64,000 bases of DNA from Lachnospiraceae bacterium (GTDB lineage Bacteria; Bacillota; Clostridia; Lachnospirales; Lachnospiraceae): contig FUZG01000007.1 of the NCBI GenBank assembly GCA_900168235.1, forward strand, positions 62,001-126,000, written 5' to 3'. Both the position numbers and the translations under genes were made by a program. The stretch's first letter is position 1. Each line of letters opens with the position of its first letter. The notes under the pieces were generated by a model that was given only the letters and a program-made list of their open reading frames with translations, ran no database searches and was not told where the DNA came from. This document shows, piece after piece, positions 26,107 to 33,697 of the stretch.

Positions 26107-26773
26107 TCTGACCTGTTAAGTAGTTATTTGCCTTAGAGAGGCTGAGTATGAGATCGGCAACATCCTGCGGAGTTCCCATTCTGCATGCAGGGATCTCGTC
26201 GATCAGAGCGCTCCTCTCGTCTTCGGTGAAGCATTTATTCATATCGGTATCGATGACACCGCATGCTACAGCGTTTACCTGTATGTTGCTTGGCGCGAGC
26301 TCTTTTGCGAGCGCACGGGTCAGGGCGTTTACACCGCCTTTTGAAGCGGAATAAGCAACCTCGGTTGATGCTCCGACATTTCCCCATGCAGAGGAGATAT
26401 TGAGGATACGGCCTCTCTGAGCCTGAACCATCTTCGGAATGGCATTGCGGCAGGTATTGAACACTCCTGAAAGGTTGGTGCGGATGACATTGTCCCACTC
26501 ATCGGGAGTCATGTCCTGCAGGAGTCCGATCCATGAGATACCTGCATTATTTACCACGACATCAACGGTTGGCATCTGATCGATAATGTCACGCACAAAA
26601 GCGAAGTCGCCGACGTCACCTGCAAAGTGGTGTCCCGGCAGATCGTCAAGGGATCGGACGTCTTTACGGCATATCAGCCAGAGGGTCACGTTATCGCCGT
26701 ATTCTTCGATAAATCGTTCGGCAACAGCGCGGCCGATACCGCGGGAGGCTCCTGTTATCAGGACGTTCAGCAT
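26078..26773 (-). CDS. SDR-family reductase, FabG/YmfI-like
   Basis: 231 residues if translation starts at 26773, giving MLNVLITGASRGIGRAVAERF. In-frame ATGs at 26821, 26818 and 26803 would add 10-16 polar residues; the frame stays open further up but without family likeness. Motifs: TGASRGIG, NNAG, and NISSAWGNVGASTEVAYSASKGGVNALTRALAKELAP with the Ser-Tyr-Lys catalytic set. The SSxWGxxGAS(x)EVxYSAxKG wording resembles YmfI, the EF-P 5-aminopentanone reductase of Firmicutes, more than FabG of fatty-acid synthesis. A GTG-free ending LTGQIIGLDGGW is standard. It is the only minus-strand gene in the window and is probably unrelated to the glycan pathway. Confidence 0.88.
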   Translation of the reverse strand: MLNVLITGASRGIGRAVAERFIEEYGDNVTLWLICRKDVRSLDDLPGHHFAGDVGDFAFVRDIIDQMPTVDVVVNNAGISWIGLLQDMTPDEWDNVIRTNLSGVFNTCRNAIPKMVQAQRGRILNISSAWGNVGASTEVAYSASKGGVNALTRALAKELAPSNIQVNAVACGVIDTDMNKCFTEDERSALIDEIPACRMGTPQDVADLILSLSKANNYLTGQIIGLDGGWI

Positions 26774-26827
26774 CTGTTCGTCTTCTGTGAAGTTATTTGT
26801 CATATTTGTTGTATTCATCATGACATG

Positions 26828-26857
26828 ATTATAACGCTGAGCCGTGGATTCTGTACA
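26828..26857 (-). promoter_or_regulatory. Promoter for the SDR gene (minus strand)
   Basis: On the minus strand TGTACA (26857-26852) and a perfect TATAAT (26833-26828) are 18 bases apart. Transcription would start near 26821, right at the cluster of upstream ATGs, and leave a leader of about 45 bases if translation starts at 26773. The -35 hexamer is palindromic and is shared with the forward promoter. Confidence 0.55.
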
Positions 26858-26880
26858 TAAAATTGAAAACACGTTATAAT
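26852..26880 (+). promoter_or_regulatory. Forward promoter reading into element C
   Basis: TGTACA (26852-26857) and a perfect TATAAT (26875-26880) are 17 bases apart. The predicted start, near 26887, is about 30 bases before the large inverted-repeat element. The transcript would be a leader of roughly 690 bases before the YfhO gene at 27579, or a separate non-coding RNA. Confidence 0.55.
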
Positions 26881-26915
26881 ACGGACGACAAAATTGTTGT
26901 TTTGGGTGTTTGCGG

Positions 26916-27529
26916 TGACGGAATCGGTGTTCGCTGTTTCCAACACATCCCGGGGAAGCACTTGCTGTATTTGACGGCACAGGCAGGGACATTATCGTAC
27001 ACGCGGATACGTTGCCTCGTCGTCAGCGCTCCGCCGCCTATCATCAGGCGCGTTCCGCAACTCGGGCACTTTGCTTTCATGCCACGGGCGATGCACAAAG
27101 TGCCCTCAAACAGTGCTCCACACGCCTGAGCTATGCTCGCGCTTCTGTCCTCGGCTGCCAAGTACCCGCTTAGTACGATAATGTACCTGCCCGTGCCTGT
27201 TCTTCGAAAAACAGGAAGTGGAGAGCGTTGCTTTCCATAAGCATCCCGTAAAGAACCGCACAGGTGAGATCCACAGTATGAATCAGCAGGAAGCGCAACG
27301 CCGCTGACTGCGTAAGAACGTGAAGTGGGAGTGAGCGCATTATTCGCCGTAGGCGAATCTCCATTAATGCGCGAAGTAGTTACTGACGCGAGTCTTAAGC
27401 GAGCGACAGTAGCTACAAGAGATATACTGGAAGCGAATGTCCTGCGTGCTTATGTCGGAGTCAGCAGTTAGCTCACCGTCGTGTCGGTTCCCCGGGATGT
27501 GTTGGAAACAACGCTCCCCGCTTCCGTCA
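26916..27529 (+). repeat. Large nested inverted-repeat element (element C), candidate structured RNA
   Basis: This 757-bp gap has no convincing gene. Outer arms 26916-26955 and 27490-27529 are about 40 bp each and pair with roughly one mismatch in six; they include TTTCCAACACATCCCGGGG against its complement. Nested inside: 26976-27000 against 27173-27197 (25 bp, two mismatches), GTTGC 27011-27015 with GCAAC 27057-27061 around CGCCT/AGGCG (27035-27050), GGGCACTTTG/CAAAGTGCCC (27064-27105), GCGCATTA/TAATGCGC (27335-27372) enclosing ATTCGCC/GGCGAAT, and 27376-27416 (GTAGTTACTG with CAGTAGCTAC). It looks richer in GC than its surroundings. The many imperfect but ordered stems resemble a multibranched RNA more than a mobile element. 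A decayed transposon is the alternative. Confidence 0.65.
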
Positions 27530-27578
27530 CTATCTAAGAAAAAACTCAAAAACCTAAAAGAGAATCGACCAAAAAATC

Positions 27579-30314
27579 ATGAAAGAAAAGCTGAAGAGAA
27601 ATTACATACTGCAGTGCCTGGCGCCTGCGTTCATGACTCTCATGATATTCATGGGAGTTTTACTTGTTAAGGGTATATTTCCTTTTGGAGAGGGGACCAT
27701 AGATTATTATGACATGGGGCAGACCAATGCCCCGCTGTATTATCACCTGTGGGATGTGCTTCATGGAAAAAGCGCCCTGTTTTATGACTGGTATATAAAC
27801 GAAGGACAGAATCTGTCCATGGGAAGCGCGATACAGTGGAATATATCGCCGTTTAATCTGTTTTTCCTGTTTGTTCCTAGGAATCTGGTGATGAAGAGCC
27901 TGTCCGTGTTTATGGGGCTTCACCTTGCGGGAATGGCTTGCACCATGTATGTATTCGTGACATACGTGAAAAAAGAAGCGCCTTACCATGCGCGGTTCAT
28001 TGCAGCCCTGTCTTATGGTCTCTGCGGATATACGCTTACCCACTATACGATACCGACATATCTTGATACATCAGTGTTTCTTCCCATACTGGCGCTTGGA
28101 TTTTACAGGCTGATGAAAGAAGGAAAAGCCTACCTTTATGCGGTAATGCTGGGATTCACAACGGCGCTGAGCTATTATCTCGGCTTCATGCACCTCATAT
28201 ATATACTTATCTTTTCGGGTGTATGGATGTTTGTTCTTCTCGGAGGGCGTGAAAATGCAGGTGTCCGCCGTGACAGGGCATTGAAGATAGCGCTGGGAAC
28301 CCTTGGCGGTCTTGCGCTTTCTGCGGTAATGCTGATACCTGCGGTGCTCCAGATGACCATGTCATCAAGGTTCAATTCAAACCTTAGCGGAGGTCCGGTA
28401 GATACCATAGTGTCTATCCTTAATTCCGTAGGTGCAGATGAATATTATGTAAAAGGCTGGCAGGTATACGGCCTTGAGTGCGCTCTTGCAGTCATCATCT
28501 TTGGTGCAGTTCATTTTAGAAAAGATATAAAAAGGACGGTCACAGTTCTCTTCATGGTGTTTATCCCATGCGCGCTGATACCCTTTGAGTCCATAAATAT
28601 CCTGTGGCACTTTGGAACCTATTATCATTATCCTATCAGATGCGCGTATCTTATACCCTTTGCGATACTTACAGGTGCGGTATATTTTGCGGGCGCATTT
28701 GCAGAGGAAAGCGGAAACAGTGAACTTCAGTGCAAAAAAATGATCATTCCTGCAGGGATAGGCATTATCTCAGCCGCAGTACTGACAGCAGGAGTCCTTA
28801 ACTATTATTTCAGACATGATGTCTGGACGGTTCAGGAGCTTTACAGCTTTTGGATCAAGGCAGCGGCAATGCTTTTCATTGTGTTTGCTGTCTGCACAGT
28901 GGTCCGTTACGGAAAAATAAAGGCATTAAGCCATGTTTTTATAAAGAATACAGCGCTCTGTCTCATGGTGCTGATACCTGCTGCGGAGCTCATTATCGGA
29001 GCCGCCATAGGATACGGAAATCCTCACTTTACCGACAGGTTTTTTGGTGATCCTGAGCAGTCGGGAACTTATGTGACTACTGCGGTGGAGCTTGCAGAGG
29101 CACTTACGCTTACAGAAGATCCTGAGACTGACAGGATACAGAGGTTAAAGAACCCTGATACAGAGCTTAATACAAACTATGGAATGGTAATGGGACGCGC
29201 AACCTTCACAGGGTGGGCAAATACAGTTACCGGAACCCAGCAGAAGAGCGCTGAAAAGCTCGGATACGGAACACATTTCATGCGTATCCTTGATTCCGGC
29301 GGAACATTTTTTACTGATTCTCTGCTTGGTGTCACTGACACTGTGACAAGCGTGCCGTTTGAAGCAGATGCCCCGATCCTGGAAAAAACAGGCGAAGCAG
29401 AAACATCAGACGGAGTATTCAGTCTGTATCATAATAAGGCTTCATTTCCTTCGGTGATCGCAGCAGAAAGAAGCAGTATAGAGGACTTTGACCCTTCAGA
29501 AATGAATCTCGATGATATCCAGAATCTGCTCTATAGTGCTGTAAACGGAGAGGAAGGCATTATTCTGGAACGTGCAGAGAGTGACGGCGGTTCAGAGCGG
29601 AACATTTCCGTCGATGGAAGCAAAGCCCTGTACATGAAGGGCGGACATACCGAAGCGATAAAGGTGAACGGAGAGACAGTTCCCGTACCGACTATCGGAG
29701 AAGTGGACAATACTGAGTATCCTGCATGGTTTAATATGAGCCTTGTTTATCTTGGTTCCTTTGAAAATGAGACCGTGACAGTGGAATGTCCTGAAAAAGC
29801 ACGTATTTATATGCTGGACCTTGAAAAGCTTCAGGCACTTAGTGATAAACTGAATGCAGAAAACAGCAAGGTTACGGTAGAGAAATCCGCATTAAAAGCC
29901 ACAGTCACAGGTTCAGACAAGCAGAACCTCGCTATACTCCCTATCCATGCAGATCCGGGCTTTACGGCAAGAGTAAACGGGGAAAAGCATGATGTTATTG
30001 ATATCGCAGGGGTATTTACCGGAGTACCGATATCTGACGGCGTAAATGAGATAACACTGACATTTATGCCTAGAGGACTGGTTTTTGGCGCAGTGATCAC
30101 CATTATTACAGCTCTTATCATGTGCCTGCTCTACCTTTATGAGAGACGGAGAAAAGAGACAGCTGAATTGTTTATAAAACTTTCAGAAAATCCTGTCGGA
30201 GTCTCAGTCTATTATCTGTACATGGCGGGATTCGCCGCATTTACAGCAGTTTTCTACATTATTCCAATCTGCTGGTTTGCGGTTCATCAGGTGCTGAAAC
30301 GCCTGCCGTTCTGA
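27579..30314 (+). CDS. YfhO-family GT-C membrane protein (first of three)
   Basis: 911 residues, normal YfhO length (PF09586). N-terminal half with about 13 membrane segments; the first outside loop has GTIDYYDMGQTNAPLYYHLWDVLHGKSALFYDWYINEGQNLSMG, containing the acidic residues expected at the GT-C active site. Then a large outside domain with repeated Asp/Glu/Tyr-rich sequence and a final membrane pair with an outside part ending FTARVNGEKHDVIDIAGVFTGVPISDGVNEITLTF, the standard YfhO tail. In B. subtilis YfhO works with CsbB to glycosylate lipoteichoic acid. The ribosome site is weak (AAGAGA about 16 bases upstream), just after element C. Confidence 0.9.
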   Translation: MKEKLKRNYILQCLAPAFMTLMIFMGVLLVKGIFPFGEGTIDYYDMGQTNAPLYYHLWDVLHGKSALFYDWYINEGQNLSMGSAIQWNISPFNLFFLFVPRNLVMKSLSVFMGLHLAGMACTMYVFVTYVKKEAPYHARFIAALSYGLCGYTLTHYTIPTYLDTSVFLPILALGFYRLMKEGKAYLYAVMLGFTTALSYYLGFMHLIYILIFSGVWMFVLLGGRENAGVRRDRALKIALGTLGGLALSAVMLIPAVLQMTMSSRFNSNLSGGPVDTIVSILNSVGADEYYVKGWQVYGLECALAVIIFGAVHFRKDIKRTVTVLFMVFIPCALIPFESINILWHFGTYYHYPIRCAYLIPFAILTGAVYFAGAFAEESGNSELQCKKMIIPAGIGIISAAVLTAGVLNYYFRHDVWTVQELYSFWIKAAAMLFIVFAVCTVVRYGKIKALSHVFIKNTALCLMVLIPAAELIIGAAIGYGNPHFTDRFFGDPEQSGTYVTTAVELAEALTLTEDPETDRIQRLKNPDTELNTNYGMVMGRATFTGWANTVTGTQQKSAEKLGYGTHFMRILDSGGTFFTDSLLGVTDTVTSVPFEADAPILEKTGEAETSDGVFSLYHNKASFPSVIAAERSSIEDFDPSEMNLDDIQNLLYSAVNGEEGIILERAESDGGSERNISVDGSKALYMKGGHTEAIKVNGETVPVPTIGEVDNTEYPAWFNMSLVYLGSFENETVTVECPEKARIYMLDLEKLQALSDKLNAENSKVTVEKSALKATVTGSDKQNLAILPIHADPGFTARVNGEKHDVIDIAGVFTGVPISDGVNEITLTFMPRGLVFGAVITIITALIMCLLYLYERRRKETAELFIKLSENPVGVSVYYLYMAGFAAFTAVFYIIPICWFAVHQVLKRLPF

Positions 30315-30330
30315 GGAAGGCTCCTGTGTG

Positions 30331-30359
30331 TTTTAAAAGCCGGGGGCTTATGATATAAT
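30331..30359 (+). promoter_or_regulatory. Candidate promoter for the rfbFGH operon
   Basis: A perfect TATAAT at 30354-30359 is preceded, 17 bases away, by TTTTAA (30331-30336), a weak -35. Transcription would begin near 30366. The leader of about 75 bases contains a possible hairpin CCGG..TGAG/CTCA CCGG (30391-30419). A short inverted repeat AAGCC/GGCTT at 30337-30349 lies between the hexamers. Confidence 0.5.
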
Positions 30360-30439
30360 CAATGTTTAAGTGCGTATTCATATGCGCGATCCGGCATATA
30401 TGAGTTTTGACCTCACCGGAAATAAGAAAGGGATATCGT

Positions 30440-31213
30440 ATGAAAGTCGTTATTCTCGCGGGCGGTCTCGGAACAAGAATTTCCGAAGAGAGCCATTTAA
30501 AACCGAAGCCAATGATCGAGATCGGAGATAAGCCGATCCTCTGGCACATAATGAAAGAATATTCTCATTATGGATTTAATGAGTTTGTTATCTGTCTTGG
30601 ATATAAACAGCATATGGTAAAAGAGTTCTTCGCTGATTATTATCTGTATTCGTCAGATGTTACATTTGACCTTGCGGAAAACTCCATGGAAGTACACAAT
30701 CACTATGCAGAGCCCTGGAAAGTGACTCTCGTTGATACAGGTCTCCATACCATGACAGGCGGACGAGTTCGCCGTATCCGTGATTATATCGGTGACGAGA
30801 CATTTATGCTCACCTATGGTGACGGAGTTTCTGATGTAAATATCGCAGAACTTCTTAAGTTCCATAAGCAGCATGGACGTGTCGGAACCATCACAGCTAT
30901 TTCCGTAGATCAGAGATTTGGAGTCCTGGATCTCGGACACAGCGGTCAGGTTCATGAGTTTGCGGAAAAAGAGGAAAAGGATGCCGGAGTCGTAAACGGC
31001 GGATACATGGTATTTGAGCCTGCGGTATTTGACCTTATCGAGGGCGATGATACGGTATTTGAAAAAGGACCTCTTCCGAAGCTTGCAGAGGAAGGACAGC
31101 TCATGGCATACCGTCATGACGGCTTCTGGAAGTGCATGGATACCCAGCGCGAAAAGGAACAGCTTGAAAAACTCTGGGCTTCAGGTCATGCTCCGTGGAA
31201 GACCTGGGATTGA
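30440..31213 (+). CDS. rfbF: Glucose-1-phosphate cytidylyltransferase
   Basis: 257 residues from the ATG at 30440, chosen because GAAAGGGA (30427-30434) precedes it and the protein begins at the conserved MKVVILAGGLGTRISEESHLKPKPMIEIG. An upstream in-frame start at 30407 adds only unrelated residues. Other RfbF landmarks: LWHIMKEYSHYGFNEFVICLGYK, LVDTGLHTMTGGRVRRI, TYGDGVSDV and HDGFWKCMDTQREK. Converts CTP and glucose-1-phosphate to CDP-glucose, the first step to 3,6-dideoxyhexoses. Followed after 6 bp by rfbG. Confidence 0.96.
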   Translation: MKVVILAGGLGTRISEESHLKPKPMIEIGDKPILWHIMKEYSHYGFNEFVICLGYKQHMVKEFFADYYLYSSDVTFDLAENSMEVHNHYAEPWKVTLVDTGLHTMTGGRVRRIRDYIGDETFMLTYGDGVSDVNIAELLKFHKQHGRVGTITAISVDQRFGVLDLGHSGQVHEFAEKEEKDAGVVNGGYMVFEPAVFDLIEGDDTVFEKGPLPKLAEEGQLMAYRHDGFWKCMDTQREKEQLEKLWASGHAPWKTWD

Positions 31214-31219
31214 GGTAAT

Positions 31220-32302
31220 ATGTTAGATCTTTCTTTTTATAAAAATAAAAAAGTGCTGATAACCGGTCACACAGGATTTAAGGGAAGCTGGCTCACAAAG
31301 CTCATGCTGATGGCAGGAGCCGGAGTCACAGGCTACTCTCTTGAAGCACCTACAGAACCGTCGCTTTTCGATATGCTTTTTGATGAAGGCGAATTTCGTT
31401 CTGAGATCGGTGACATTCGTGATTATGAGCACTTAAACCGCGTATTTGATGAGGAACAGCCGGAGATAGTTTTCCATCTCGCGGCTCAGCCCATCGTCAG
31501 AACATCATATAAAGAACCCCGTTATACCTATGAAACGAACGTCATGGGTACGGTAAATCTCCTGGAATGTGTGAGAAATCACGCATCAGTGAGGTCGGTT
31601 CTCAATGTCACAACCGATAAGGTTTATCTTAACAGGGATGATGACACTGCATTTAAGGAGGATATGCCTCTCGACGGTTATGATCCCTATTCAAATTCAA
31701 AGTCCTGCTCGGAGCTTGTGACACACAGTTATGTGAAGTCATTTTTCTCAGAAAAGGACAGCCCAGCAATATCAACGGCAAGAGCCGGAAATGTTATCGG
31801 CGGCGGTGATTTTGCGGTAGATCGTCTGATTCCTGACTGTGTCCGCGCGGCAGAGGCAGGAACTCCGATAATCATCAGAAATCCGCAGGCTACCAGACCT
31901 TTCCAGCATGTACTGGAGCCTCTTGCGGTCTATATGGAGATCGCACAGAAGCAGTACGAGGATAAGGAAAAGTACGCAGATTACTATAATGTGGGACCGG
32001 AACTCAGCGATGTAAAGAGCGCCGGAGAGCTTGCAGATCTTTTCTGCAAAGCATACGGCGACGGACTCGTATGGGAGAATCACAGTGACGGAGGCCCTCA
32101 TGAGGCATCTTTCCTGAAGCTTGACTGCACAAAGATAAAGGATAAGATAGGCTGGCATCCGGTATGGCGCGTCGGCGAAGCTGTGCGCAAGACTGCAAAG
32201 TGGAGCCACGTATATCTGTCAGGCGGTGACGTAAAGGCAGAGACAGAGAAAGAAATAAAGGAATACCTTCAGGACATGGAAGAATCGGTTTTCCGTGTGT
32301 GA
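31220..32302 (+). CDS. rfbG: CDP-glucose 4,6-dehydratase
   Basis: 360 residues, the family's usual length. SDR motifs: VLITGHTGFKGSWLTKLM (NAD-binding glycine loop), FHLAAQPIVRTSY, NVTTDKVY and GYDPYSNSKSCSE (Tyr-xxx-Lys). NVIGGGDFAVDRLIPDCVRA and RPFQHVLEPL are typical of CDP-glucose dehydratase rather than dTDP-glucose dehydratase. Product is CDP-4-keto-6-deoxyglucose. GAGG at 31212-31215, spanning the previous stop, serves as ribosome site. Confidence 0.96.
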   Translation: MLDLSFYKNKKVLITGHTGFKGSWLTKLMLMAGAGVTGYSLEAPTEPSLFDMLFDEGEFRSEIGDIRDYEHLNRVFDEEQPEIVFHLAAQPIVRTSYKEPRYTYETNVMGTVNLLECVRNHASVRSVLNVTTDKVYLNRDDDTAFKEDMPLDGYDPYSNSKSCSELVTHSYVKSFFSEKDSPAISTARAGNVIGGGDFAVDRLIPDCVRAAEAGTPIIIRNPQATRPFQHVLEPLAVYMEIAQKQYEDKEKYADYYNVGPELSDVKSAGELADLFCKAYGDGLVWENHSDGGPHEASFLKLDCTKIKDKIGWHPVWRVGEAVRKTAKWSHVYLSGGDVKAETEKEIKEYLQDMEESVFRV

Positions 32303-32324
32303 TGTTTTGGTAAAGAGGAATACA

Positions 32325-33674
32325 ATGGATTTTAATAATATGACTGAAAAAGAGGCACGTCAGCAGATCCTTGATGCTGTTGCCGATTATGCAAAGAAGT
32401 ACCACTGCGAAAAGAAGCCCTACGAAGAAGGACAGAGGATTCCCTATGCGAGCCGTGTTTATGATGAGAAGGAGATCTTGAATCTCGTTGATTCTTCTCT
32501 TGAGTTCTGGCTCACATCAGGAAGATATACTAACCGGTTTGAGAAAAAGTTTGGCGAGTATCTCGGTGTTCCCTATGTGTCTATCGTAAACTCCGGCTCC
32601 AGCGCAAATCTCCTTGCATTTATGACTCTTACCAGTCCGCTCCTCGGAGACCGCAGGATCAAGCGCGGTGATGAGATCATAACTGTAGCAGCTGGATTCC
32701 CGACAACAGTAGCACCTGCGATCCAGTACGGTGCAGTTCCTGTTTTTGTTGACGTTACTATCCCGCAGTACAATATCGATGTTACACGCCTTGAGGAAGC
32801 TTATTCCGAAAAGACAAAGGCTGTAATGATTGCTCATACTCTCGGAAATCCTTTTGACCTCGGCGTAGTAAAAGAGTTCTGTGACCGTCACGGTCTCTGG
32901 CTCGTAGAGGATAACTGTGACGCACTCGGCACTGTTTATACTATTAACGGTGAAGACAAGCTCACAGGTACTATCGGTGATATCGGAACATCAAGCTTCT
33001 ATCCTCCGCACCATATGACAATGGGCGAAGGCGGCGCAGTTTATACATCAAACCCGCTCCTTCACAAGATAATCCGTTCCATGAGAGACTGGGGAAGAGA
33101 GTGCAGCTGTCCTTCAGGAGTAGATAATTCCTGCGGACACCGTTATGACGGTCAGTACGGACTTCTTCCGAAGGGCTATGATCATAAATATGTATATTCC
33201 CACTTTGGATTCAATCTCAAGCCTACTGATATGCAGGCTGCTGTGGGATGTGCTCAGCTTGAGAAATTCCCGAACTTCGTAAAGAGAAGAAGGGAAAACT
33301 TTGAAACACTTTATAACGGACTTAAGGACCTTTCAGACAGACTGATACTTCCTGAACCCTGTGAAAATTCAAAGCCTTCATGGTTTGGTTTCCTTATCAC
33401 AGTGAAGGAAGGAAGCGGACTCAGCCGTAACGAAATGGTTCAGGAAATAGAAAGAGAAGGCGTTCAGACAAGAATGTTATTCTCAGGAAATCTTTTAAGA
33501 CATCCGTGCTTTGATGAGATGAGGGATGACACCACCGCATACCGTGTTGTGGGAGACCTTACAAACACTGACCTCATCATGCAGAATACATTCTGGATCG
33601 GTGTATATCCGGGAATGGATGAAGCACGTCTTGATCGCATGATCCGTGTTATCCGCCATGCAGCAAAGGCGTGA
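32325..33674 (+). CDS. rfbH: CDP-4-keto-6-deoxyglucose 3-dehydrase (E1), PLP/2Fe-2S
   Basis: 449 residues from the ATG at 32325 with AAGAGGAA (32312-32319); the frame opens at 32295 but that start overlaps rfbG and lacks a site. The fold is aminotransferase-like, but the PLP-lysine position carries histidine: SFYPPHHMTMGEGGAV, with His229/His230, the hallmark of E1/RfbH/AscC. Cysteines CSCPSGVDNSC fit the iron-sulphur ligand region. It removes the 3-OH to give CDP-4-keto-3,6-dideoxyglucose together with an E3-type reductase, which is not encoded in this window. No abequose, paratose, tyvelose or ascarylose synthase follows; the next genes suggest another fate for the product. Confidence 0.96.
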   Translation: MDFNNMTEKEARQQILDAVADYAKKYHCEKKPYEEGQRIPYASRVYDEKEILNLVDSSLEFWLTSGRYTNRFEKKFGEYLGVPYVSIVNSGSSANLLAFMTLTSPLLGDRRIKRGDEIITVAAGFPTTVAPAIQYGAVPVFVDVTIPQYNIDVTRLEEAYSEKTKAVMIAHTLGNPFDLGVVKEFCDRHGLWLVEDNCDALGTVYTINGEDKLTGTIGDIGTSSFYPPHHMTMGEGGAVYTSNPLLHKIIRSMRDWGRECSCPSGVDNSCGHRYDGQYGLLPKGYDHKYVYSHFGFNLKPTDMQAAVGCAQLEKFPNFVKRRRENFETLYNGLKDLSDRLILPEPCENSKPSWFGFLITVKEGSGLSRNEMVQEIEREGVQTRMLFSGNLLRHPCFDEMRDDTTAYRVVGDLTNTDLIMQNTFWIGVYPGMDEARLDRMIRVIRHAAKA

Positions 33675-33697
33675 AACGGTATTAAGCAAGGAGAAAA

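Noticed and set aside
26774-26992. N-terminal extension of the SDR protein up to 26992
   Set aside because: The extra 73 residues show no family likeness, include part of the predicted promoter region and come before the conserved start LNVLITGASRGIG.
26863-27549. Several 60-95-codon frames on both strands in the 27-kb gap
   Set aside because: They overlap one another in opposite frames, lack ribosome sites and are rich in Cys, Arg and Pro. The similar short peptides at both ends of the gap arise because the DNA is an inverted repeat.
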